Under the pieces are notes generated by a model, which was not told where the DNA came from, did not search any database, and saw only the letters and a program-made list of their open reading frames with translations. From positions 1 through 21,744 of the forward strand of contig CALFMN010000029.1 of the NCBI GenBank assembly GCA_937879875.1: a DNA stretch of 21,744 nt, given 5' to 3'. Position numbers and translations under genes: made by a program. Every line of letters starts with the position of its first letter. Positions within the stretch are counted from its first letter, which is position 1. This document shows positions 1-6,064 of this stretch, in pieces. This stretch comes from an uncultured Chloroflexota bacterium. GTDB lineage: Bacteria; Chloroflexota; Dehalococcoidia; CAUJGQ01.

Positions 1-250
1 GTTTCCGCGGCCCGCTCGCGCGGCCACATTCGCCCCACCACGCCCCCACGCGCCCCGCAGCCGGCGAGAGCGCCGCTGAGCAGCCGCGGCGTAACCGGCG
101 GTCAACTGGCGCTCGGCGACGTAACGCCTGGCGCAGGTTTGGCGCAATCGTGGCGCAGCGCGAGCCCCGGCGCGCCGCGGCGAGCGGCGGGCGTGGTGCG
201 CACTCTGGTTCTTCTGGAAAGCCGGCGCTGAGGGTTACGGCGGGGTAGGC

Positions 251-760
251 GTGCTGAACGCACGCCATGCGGTGGACATGCGGCGGGTGGGTACGATGGG
301 GGCGGCCGCTGTCCTCGCTTGCGGCCTGCTCTGCGCAGGCGCCTGCGGGAGCGGCCGTACGAAACCGTCTGCGGCCAGCACAGCGGCGCCCACTGCTGCT
401 CCCGTTTCCGCACCGCCGACAGCAACGCCAACGCCGGAGGCGTTCCTGCTGACAGGCTCGGTCGATGCGCCGGCTTGTGGGGGCGGCTACCAACTCATCG
501 ACGCGAGCGTCACCGTGCGCAACGAGCGCAACGAGGTGATCGGCTCTGGGGTCGCCGGGCTCACCGGCGACCCGGCGAAACAGCAGCACGATCGGCTCGC
601 GGCCAGGCTCGACCTCACGAGCCCGTGCCACGTCGAGTTCTCCGTATCAGTCCCACGCGCGCAGTTTTACCAGGTCATGATCGGGACACACGGCGGTCCC
701 GCCTATTCGTACGAGCAACTACAGGCCATGAACTTCACCCTGCGACTCACGCTGCACTGA
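251..760 (+). CDS. Small exported protein, probable lipoprotein
   Basis: 169 aa if started at GTG 251; ATG 278 is an equally good start and gives a more typical signal peptide (Met-Arg-Arg followed by a hydrophobic stretch). The signal ends in a Cys cluster (C24, C28, C32 from the GTG). VLAC fits a lipobox, and the C32-Gly-Ser-Gly context is also typical of an acylated Cys, so lipidation is likely but the exact Cys is uncertain. A low-complexity Ala/Thr/Pro linker (about 37-64) leads to a roughly 100-residue globular region with two further Cys (about 76 and 126), which could form a disulfide after export. I do not recognise the family. It lies 20 nt upstream of the recombinase gene on the same strand, so it is probably cargo of the same integrated element. 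Confidence 0.6.
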   Translation: MLNARHAVDMRRVGTMGAAAVLACGLLCAGACGSGRTKPSAASTAAPTAAPVSAPPTATPTPEAFLLTGSVDAPACGGGYQLIDASVTVRNERNEVIGSGVAGLTGDPAKQQHDRLAARLDLTSPCHVEFSVSVPRAQFYQVMIGTHGGPAYSYEQLQAMNFTLRLTLH

Positions 761-780
761 CCGACACGGAGGAAACGGCG

Positions 781-1902
781 ATGGGCAAACGCAACGACGG
801 CGAGGGCAGTATCCGCGAGCGCCAAAACGGCCTGTTCGAGGCCCGGCTTCGGCTGCCGGATGGCGCGCAACGATCCTTCTACGGCAAGACGCGCAGCGAG
901 GTTGTGAAGAAGCTGCGCGACGCGCAGCGCGCGGTTGAGCAGGGCCATGCACCCGCCCCGGCGCGGCTCACGCTGGGCGAGTTCCTCCAAGACTACTTCG
1001 TGACGGCGCCGCCGCCCGGACTGGCGCCGAAGTCATTGCTGCATTACCGCATGGCCGTGAAGCTCTACATCGTGCCGGCGCTCGGCAAACTCAAGCTGGG
1101 TGACGTGACCCGCCCGCGCGTACAGGCGATGCTCAATGGGCTCAGCGAACGCGGGCTTTCCGCGGCGACGGTGATTCACACCCGCGCCACGCTGTCGGTA
1201 GCGCTTGAGAAGGCGCTGGGCGACGGGCTCGTGACCTACAACGCGGCGAAGCGTGCGGAGACGCCGTCCCTGCGCCGCCGCAAGGTGAAGGCGCTTACGC
1301 CGGAGGATGCCCGCTGCATCATGGACGCCTTCAGCGGCCATTGGCTGGAACCACTCGTGACCGTCGCGCTTGGCACTGGCGCGCGGCAGGCGGAGCTTCT
1401 GGGACTCGGCTGGGAGGATGTCAACCTCGACGCCTGCACCGTGACCATCGAGAAGCAGTTGCAGCGCATTGACGGCGCGTACCGGCTGACGCCGACGAAG
1501 AGTGAGACCTCGAACCGCACGCTGCCGCTGCCGCCGGTGGCCGTTGACGCGCTGCGCCGTGAGCGGGTGAGGCAGGCCGAAGCACGGCTGGCGGCCGGCG
1601 ATGCGTGGCAGGGCTTCGGCCACGTCTTCGTGACCGCGCTCGGCGGCTACCTGAACGGCTCGACCGTAACGCACGTCTTCCAGAAGCGGCTTGCCACGGC
1701 TGGCCTTGACCGCATTCGCTGGCACGACCTGCGCCACGGCTGCGCCTCACTCTTGCTTGCCGCCGGTACGCCAATGCGCGTGGTGATGGAACAGCTCGGC
1801 CACAGCCAGATGGCGCTCACCGCAAACACCTACAGCCATGTCGCTCCGGCACTGATGCAGGAAGCCGCCGAGCGGCTGCAACGCGCGCTCGGCGGCGCGT
1901 AG
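781..1902 (+). CDS. Tyrosine recombinase / phage-type integrase
   Basis: 373 aa. ATG 781 is preceded by a strong GGAGGA ribosome site; the frame stays open far upstream, but those codons belong to other reading. Residues about 7-45 resemble the AP2-like arm-binding domain (GEGSIRER...), 62-150 are the SAM-like core-binding domain, and 172-365 the catalytic domain. All catalytic residues are visible: R202 (GTGARQAELL), K240, H315 and R318 (WHDLRHG), H341 (LGHSQ) and nucleophile Y351. By family it cuts and rejoins attachment sites for integration or excision of a mobile element. The stop lies about 140 bp from the 3' end of tRNA-Thr, the classic position for an integrase using a tRNA as attB. 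The gene looks intact, so the element may still be mobile. No excisionase gene is seen. Confidence 0.95.
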   Translation: MGKRNDGEGSIRERQNGLFEARLRLPDGAQRSFYGKTRSEVVKKLRDAQRAVEQGHAPAPARLTLGEFLQDYFVTAPPPGLAPKSLLHYRMAVKLYIVPALGKLKLGDVTRPRVQAMLNGLSERGLSAATVIHTRATLSVALEKALGDGLVTYNAAKRAETPSLRRRKVKALTPEDARCIMDAFSGHWLEPLVTVALGTGARQAELLGLGWEDVNLDACTVTIEKQLQRIDGAYRLTPTKSETSNRTLPLPPVAVDALRRERVRQAEARLAAGDAWQGFGHVFVTALGGYLNGSTVTHVFQKRLATAGLDRIRWHDLRHGCASLLLAAGTPMRVVMEQLGHSQMALTANTYSHVAPALMQEAAERLQRALGGA

Positions 1903-1917
1903 CCGCAGGTTTTGCCG

Positions 1918-1939
1918 CGTGTGGGTATACGTGTGGGTA
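1918..1939 (+). repeat. Two 10-bp direct repeats after the integrase gene
   Basis: CGTGTGGGTA occurs at 1918-1927 and again at 1930-1939, a 12-bp period. They lie between the integrase stop and the tRNA, where arm-type integrase binding sites usually sit. The binding role is inferred from position only. Confidence 0.4.
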
Positions 1940-2001
1940 CGGTTTCCCGGAGCGGCGGCACAACGTGCGGAATCCACACCGAAGTGGGCATGGACAACGC
2001 G

Positions 2002-2026
2002 AATGGCCGCTCACTGAGCGGCCATT
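2002..2026 (+). terminator. Perfect 12-bp inverted repeat, probable terminator
   Basis: AATGGCCGCTCA is followed after one base by its exact complement, then TTTCTG. It is a very stable GC-rich hairpin 100 nt after the integrase stop and 15 nt beyond the 3' end of the tRNA gene. It could end transcription from either side; the short T run favours the plus strand. It could also be part of the attachment region. Confidence 0.5.
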
Positions 2027-2040
2027 TCTGCTGATTCCGG

Positions 2041-2113
2041 AGCCGAAGAAGGGACTCGAACCCCCGACCCGCTCATTACGAATGAGCTGCTCTACCAACT
2101 GAGCTACTTCGGC
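2041..2113 (-). tRNA. tRNA-Thr (anticodon CGT)
   Basis: 73 nt. The acceptor stem GCCGAAG pairs with CTTCGGC. The D arm carries AGTTGGTA, the anticodon stem GCTCA/TGAGC encloses loop TTCGTAA (anticodon CGT at 2080-2078), and the T loop is TTCGAGT. The T stem contains two G-T wobble pairs. CCA is not encoded: CCG follows the discriminator. The integrase gene lies on the 3' side, so this gene is the likely attB. The mature tRNA sequence appears intact after integration, as expected when the element restores the 3' end. Confidence 0.93.
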
Positions 2114-2139
2114 GCGCCGGCACGCTGCCCGGCCTTCCG

Positions 2140-2168
2140 ATGCTAGATGGAGCCGCGAAATTCGTCAA
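2140..2168 (-). promoter_or_regulatory. Sigma-70-like promoter of tRNA-Thr
   Basis: On the minus strand TTGACG (2168-2163) and TAGCAT (2145-2140) are separated by exactly 17 nt, about 27 nt before the mature tRNA 5' end. The -35 matches consensus at 5 of 6 and the -10 at 4 of 6. Its position ahead of a stable RNA gene adds weight. Confidence 0.6.
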
Positions 2169-2227
2169 GGTCTTTGTAACAGCATAACAGCGAGGCAGCG
2201 CCGTCGGCGGATTCGCGGCGGTGCGCT

Positions 2228-2830
2228 TCACAGCGCCGCGTTCTCGCCCGCGCGGCTGTTTTCGCGGCCGAGCGACATCGCGGCCAGCGAGGCCTTCTCC
2301 GCCAGCATCGTCAGGATCTCGTACGAGTCGCTGACCGTATCAAGGTACTTCTTCTGAATCTTCGGCTCCAGCTCGCGAAACATCATGTCAAAGGTGCGGC
2401 TCGGCGGGCGCTTCGCCGTGCGGTACGACTGCAAGATATCGCGCGGCTTCAATGCCTTCAGCGCATCGGTGATCACGGTGATGCCGCGCTGCACCTCGGT
2501 AGACAGGCCCAGCCGCAGGTCCATGCGGTCGCCACCCGCGCCATCGCTGATCGTCTGCAACGCCTCTTGACAGAGTTCACCGTACTGGCGCAGCATCGCC
2601 GACACCTTGTCTTCGATCGTGCTGTACAGCGTCAGATAGCGCTGGTGGATCTTGGGCAACACCTCATCACGCAGCCGGTTCATCTCGTCGTCGGTGGGTG
2701 CGCCCTCTTCCGTGGTGTATTCACTCAACAAAAAGACGGGGTTCACCGACTCCAGCATGTCTTTGTAGACCTCGATCAGGTTCAGCAGATCGAGCCTGAT
2801 CTCCTGCATCCGTTCGGATGTTACTGGCAC
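2228..2830 (-). CDS. Hypothetical helical protein, 200 aa
   Basis: Starts with GTG 2830, with a GGGAG ribosome site inside the end of the upstream gene; only 2 nt separate its start from that gene's stop, so the two are translationally coupled. The protein is soluble-looking, with no signal peptide or membrane segment. It is rich in charged residues with regularly spaced Leu/Ile/Met, suggesting an all-helical fold, and has a short acidic loop (TTEEGAPTDDE, about 39-49). I recognise no domain or catalytic motif. The partner is a putative DNA-binding protein, so a regulatory or structural role alongside it is possible but unproven. Confidence 0.75.
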   Translation of the reverse strand: MPVTSERMQEIRLDLLNLIEVYKDMLESVNPVFLLSEYTTEEGAPTDDEMNRLRDEVLPKIHQRYLTLYSTIEDKVSAMLRQYGELCQEALQTISDGAGGDRMDLRLGLSTEVQRGITVITDALKALKPRDILQSYRTAKRPPSRTFDMMFRELEPKIQKKYLDTVSDSYEILTMLAEKASLAAMSLGRENSRAGENAAL

Positions 2831-2832
2831 GG

Positions 2833-3156
2833 TCAGCTCCCTTCCGTCGCTTCACTGCCCGTTGCAGCCTGATGTTCGCGCAGGTGCTTGTTGACGTGCT
2901 GGCTCACCGCGCCGAGGCGCAGCGTCGCGCCGCAAACGCCGCATTCGTACTGCTCCGCCAAGGGCACGATCGGCAGTCCCGTGGCGCCCATCCGCGCCGG
3001 CGCAGCAGCGGCGGGCGCTGGCCGTGAGCCTGCCGCCGTCTGCGCCAGCAGCCGCGGAATCAGATCGCGCGCGGTCACCCGCTCAGCCACGGCGCGGCGG
3101 CGCAGCGTCTCCCACAAGGCATCGTCCAGCCAGATTCGGAAGGAAACCTCGCTCAC
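2833..3156 (-). CDS. Ribbon-helix-helix-like protein with C-terminal zinc-finger motif
   Basis: 107 aa from GTG 3156, which has GGAGAAGG upstream; the frame also extends to 3195. Residues 3-38 (SFRIWLDDALWETL then two helices, VTARDLIPRLL) read like a CopG/Arc ribbon-helix-helix fold: an alternating strand, then two short helices. An Ala/Pro linker (41-62) follows. Residues 72-91 carry C-x2-C-x11-H-x3-H (C72, C75, H87, H91, with H95 nearby), close to the classical C2H2 zinc finger. This combination suggests a small DNA-binding regulator with a metal-stabilised tail. It is the first gene of a two-gene operon. The fold assignment is by eye and not certain. Confidence 0.7.
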   Translation of the reverse strand: MSEVSFRIWLDDALWETLRRRAVAERVTARDLIPRLLAQTAAGSRPAPAAAAPARMGATGLPIVPLAEQYECGVCGATLRLGAVSQHVNKHLREHQAATGSEATEGS

Positions 3157-3471
3157 GCGTTCCGCACCTTCTCCTGCCTGCACGCAGCGCCGCACTGCTC
3201 AGCGTAGGTGCAGCCGATCCGCGACGCAACCGGCGCGCCACGGGCCAATCCTTCCGAGAGTGCAGCCGCACGATGGTTCGGCGCAACGGATACCCGCCTC
3301 ATCCTCTGCCGCCACGGGCCGCGTGCAGCGTGCCGAGTCATGCCGTGCATGGCCGCATGGGTGCTTTACCGGCCCCGCGATTGCGGCCTACGATCCAGTG
3401 GCCGAGCATCGCGCACGGGCCGTGGCGCAGGTACGGTAATCCTGCCCGGCGAGCGCCTGCGAGGAGTGGTC
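3157..3471. other. Intergenic region between divergent genes
   Basis: 315 bp separating the minus-strand zinc-finger gene from the plus-strand membrane protein gene. The plus frame is open from 3208, but its translation before 3472 is Arg/Ala-rich without recognisable content. No clear promoter hexamers, hairpins or RNA motifs stand out. Promoters for both genes should lie here. Confidence 0.5.
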
Positions 3472-5202
3472 GTGCCGATCGGTCCCTGGCGCTGGTTGGA
3501 GCGAACATTAGCCGCCGCCTCCCTGCGTCGTGGCGGCAGCCGGCGCGGTGCTGGTGGTGCGGCGTATCTGCCCGCGGCCGCTCTGCTGCTGGCGCTGGCC
3601 GCTGTGATCGCCGTCGTGGCCGCCGTGGCGGGCGCCGGATCGGGCGGCAGCCCGCGCCGCACCGCGTTGCAGACAAGCGTTGCGCCCGGCAGCCCCAACT
3701 CCACGGCGTCCGGCACGCCGGAGCCGCCGCCGTCCGCTGCGTCCGCGGCCACGCTGATCGCGGGCTTTCCGGGGGCGATCGCGGGCGACGCCAGCCCGCC
3801 GCCGCTTGCGCAATTTCCGACACCGCCTACGCTGCCGGGCATGCCCGCCGCGCTGGCGCCCGGGCAGTCCGCCCCGCCGCCCTTTGGCGCGACGCCGCCC
3901 CCGCCAAATTTGCCGGCCGGAGTCTCCACCCCGCCGCCGCCGAGTTCGCCGCCCGGCGGCATTCCCACGCCGCCGGCAGTGGTCGTGCCGCCGCCGCTGG
4001 TCGTGAACCCCGCGCCCGCGATTAGCCCTCCGTCCGTCGCGGCGCCGGTCGTGCAGAGCGTTGTGGCCGCGCCATCCGTGCCGATTCTGGCTGCGCCGGC
4101 GCCGGCCGGCCAACTCTCCGGCACGATGCTGCTGACGTTCGCCGTGCGCGCGGCCGACCGGCCCGATGCGCTCGTTTCGCCGGTGGTGCGCGTCTTCGCC
4201 GCTGGCGTGGAGTGTGCGGATGCGACCGGTACCGGCGCGATTCTCGTACAAATCGCGCTGCCCGATTCCTGCGGCCAGCCCGGCGACCTGCTGAGCTTCG
4301 AGGCGGGCGGCCTGGACAGCCGCGCGGCCGCCGCGAGCGATCCGGCGCCGGCCTGCCCGTTCGAGCTGGTGTTCGACGGGGCCGGGCAGATATCGCCGGC
4401 CTACCAGCCCGTGACGCTGGCCGCGGGCCCGCGCTTCGTTCCACTGATCCTCGCGGACCTGCCGGATTGCCCGGCGCCGGGGGCGGAGGCTCCGGCCGCG
4501 CCGACACCCGAGACCACGCTCACGCTCAGCATCTTGCAGAAAGATACGCCCGGCGCCCCGCTGGAGCGGCCGACCGTTACCGCGTACGTGGATGGTGCGC
4601 CGTGCGTGCGCGGCACGGCGCTCGCTGGTCAGACGGTGGTGTTGACGCTGCCCGCTTCCTGCGGCCAGCCGGACGCGGCCGTCTCACTGCGCGCGGCAGC
4701 GCTGGATGTGCGCTACATGCGCAGCGGCGACTCGGCCACCTGCGCGATCGTGCCGCCGCCGCTCGGCGTCTCTGTGGCCAACTTCCAGCCCGAGCCGCTG
4801 CCGATCACCATGCAGCCGGGAGGAGCCATTACTGCTGCGCTCCTGCTGGGCGCCTGTCCCGGCGCGGCGGCCAGCCCGGCCGCGGCCACGCCAGCGGCGG
4901 CGCCGCCAACAGTGACTCCCGGCACGCCGGCCGCGTCTCCGACTCCCACCGCGCCTGCCGCCGCCGCGGTGACCGCGAGCGCCAGCGCTGCAACAGGCGG
5001 GACGGTTGCGCCCACGCCCGCAGCCTCACACACTGCAACGCCAGCACCGGCGCCGGCAGCGGCTGCGACGCCACCCGTCCTCACGGCGTCGCCCACGCCT
5101 ACGCCTGCTCCCGCGCCCGGCGTGACCCTGAATGCACCGTTCGTGCCAGGCAGCCCGATCGTCGTCGGTCCGATCATCGCGGTGACGCCATCCGTGCACT
5201 GA
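3472..5202 (+). CDS. Membrane-anchored Pro-rich protein with duplicated four-Cys domain
   Basis: 576 aa from GTG 3472, which has GAGGAG five bases upstream; the frame is open from 3208. A short Arg-rich cytoplasmic end is followed by one transmembrane helix (about 31-55), so the bulk should be outside the cell. Residues 56-205 are a Pro/Ala/Ser spacer. Two related modules follow. Module 1 (about 212-335) has C248, C267, C295, C333; module 2 (about 344-465) has C378, C397, C424, C462. The spacings 19/28/38 and 19/27/38 are almost identical, and both share a SCGQP motif at the second Cys. The tail (466-576) is Thr/Pro/Ala-rich. No enzyme motif is seen. A cell-surface adhesive or structural role, with two disulfides per module, is plausible inference. 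Family unknown. Confidence 0.8.
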   Translation: MPIGPWRWLERTLAAASLRRGGSRRGAGGAAYLPAAALLLALAAVIAVVAAVAGAGSGGSPRRTALQTSVAPGSPNSTASGTPEPPPSAASAATLIAGFPGAIAGDASPPPLAQFPTPPTLPGMPAALAPGQSAPPPFGATPPPPNLPAGVSTPPPPSSPPGGIPTPPAVVVPPPLVVNPAPAISPPSVAAPVVQSVVAAPSVPILAAPAPAGQLSGTMLLTFAVRAADRPDALVSPVVRVFAAGVECADATGTGAILVQIALPDSCGQPGDLLSFEAGGLDSRAAAASDPAPACPFELVFDGAGQISPAYQPVTLAAGPRFVPLILADLPDCPAPGAEAPAAPTPETTLTLSILQKDTPGAPLERPTVTAYVDGAPCVRGTALAGQTVVLTLPASCGQPDAAVSLRAAALDVRYMRSGDSATCAIVPPPLGVSVANFQPEPLPITMQPGGAITAALLLGACPGAAASPAAATPAAAPPTVTPGTPAASPTPTAPAAAAVTASASAATGGTVAPTPAASHTATPAPAPAAAATPPVLTASPTPTPAPAPGVTLNAPFVPGSPIVVGPIIAVTPSVH

Positions 5203-5305
5203 GACCGGCTGCGTACACACCGGCATCCGCGCAACAGTTCGGCCAACATCCTGACGCGCTCTCTACTCGGCGCGCCGCGGTCGCGTCCGGCGCGGCGGAT
5301 GAGCG

Positions 5306-5357
5306 CGCCTGACGGGTTGCCTCCAGCTCGTCGGACTTCTCGGAAACCCGTCAGGCG
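5306..5357. promoter_or_regulatory. 13-bp perfect inverted repeat in spacer
   Basis: CGCCTGACGGGTT (5306-5318) and its exact complement (5345-5357) are separated by 26 nt. It lies 104 nt after one membrane-protein gene and about 105 nt before the next. No T run follows, so an intrinsic terminator is doubtful. It could be a structured leader for the downstream gene, an operator pair, or a degraded copy of the CGCCTGAC-ended repeats seen at 13987 and 17248. Confidence 0.4.
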
Positions 5358-5462
5358 GCGGGGAGGATCCTCCGCCCGCGGCGGGCGGCAGCGCGCTGGC
5401 CCGGCGGCAGACTGACTTCAGGCGGAGCGAGAACGCTCCGCACGCCCCCAGGAGGTGCCGCA

Positions 5463-5930
5463 ATGACCGAGCAGAGCATGGGAGTGGCCGCAGCGTACGG
5501 CCGACGGCGTCGCCGCGTGGCGCAGGCGCTGGCCGCGTCCCTCATCCTGACAGCCGGCATCGCCGCCGGCGCCGTCGCCTGGCAAACCGGCAGGCACAGC
5601 GGGGGCGTCGCACCGTCCGGCAGCCTCACCGCGCCGGCGACAAGCGGATCGAGCGCCGACGTGGCGACGGTCGTGGCCTCCGGCCAGGCTGCCGCTGCCA
5701 GCCCCGCATCCGCGTTCGGCACCGTGCCCCCGCCGACGACCTTCACGGTCTACCTGGTCGATTCCCAGGCCGCGGCCGAGGCGCTGCAGCCGACGCTGCT
5801 CGACCCGCACGCCATCGCCGTTGCAGACGGTACGCCGGACGAGCTGGCGCAGGCCCGTCTGCTGATCAAGCAGCTTCAGCTCGAATCCGACGGCGAACAC
5901 CTGCGCGTCATCGATTTGCGCTCACGGTAA
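5463..5930 (+). CDS. Small single-pass membrane protein, extracellular C-terminus
   Basis: 155 aa. ATG 5463 follows a strong AGGAGG site. The Arg-rich start (GRRRRRVAQ) and one hydrophobic helix (about 20-42) predict an inside-to-outside anchor. An Ala/Ser/Gly linker (43-88) leads to a small domain (about 90-155, FTVYLVDSQAAAEALQ...), which looks alpha/beta with a strand then helix, and no Cys. I do not recognise it. It lies 134 bp upstream of the sensor kinase start on the same strand. Whether it shares the signalling operon is unclear, because a -10-like element sits in between. Confidence 0.75.
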   Translation: MTEQSMGVAAAYGRRRRRVAQALAASLILTAGIAAGAVAWQTGRHSGGVAPSGSLTAPATSGSSADVATVVASGQAAAASPASAFGTVPPPTTFTVYLVDSQAAAEALQPTLLDPHAIAVADGTPDELAQARLLIKQLQLESDGEHLRVIDLRSR

Positions 5931-6010
5931 GCGTGTTGCCGAGGCCACCGCCTTTGCTGTGCGAGACGGCCTCGCGTGAGTGCGAGCGGCGCGCCGGCGC
6001 AGCGGACGCG

Positions 6011-6016
6011 TATACT
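6011..6016 (+). promoter_or_regulatory. Possible -10 element for the kinase operon
   Basis: TATACT matches TATAAT at 5 of 6 in a very GC-rich stretch, 49 bp before the kinase ATG. No convincing -35 is seen at 17 nt, so the call rests on the hexamer and its position. Confidence 0.3.
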
Positions 6017-6064
6017 CTGCCGCAGCAACGCATGGCGCCCGCATGCCCGCCTGGAGATAAGGGA

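Noticed and set aside
1..250. Possible end of a truncated gene at the left edge
   Set aside because: Frame 1 is open to a stop at 232 and frame 3 to 248, but both translations are Arg/Pro/Ala-rich with no domain; at this GC such openness is uninformative.
319..780. N-terminal extension of the integrase frame
   Set aside because: The frame is open to 319 but the translation is Arg-rich noise overlapping the lipoprotein gene; ATG 781 has a GGAGGA site and begins the arm-binding domain.
3024..4025. Plus-strand 333-aa Arg/Pro-rich ORF
   Set aside because: It overlaps the start of the membrane protein gene in another frame, has no motif, and lacks the Cys-domain periodicity seen in the accepted frame.
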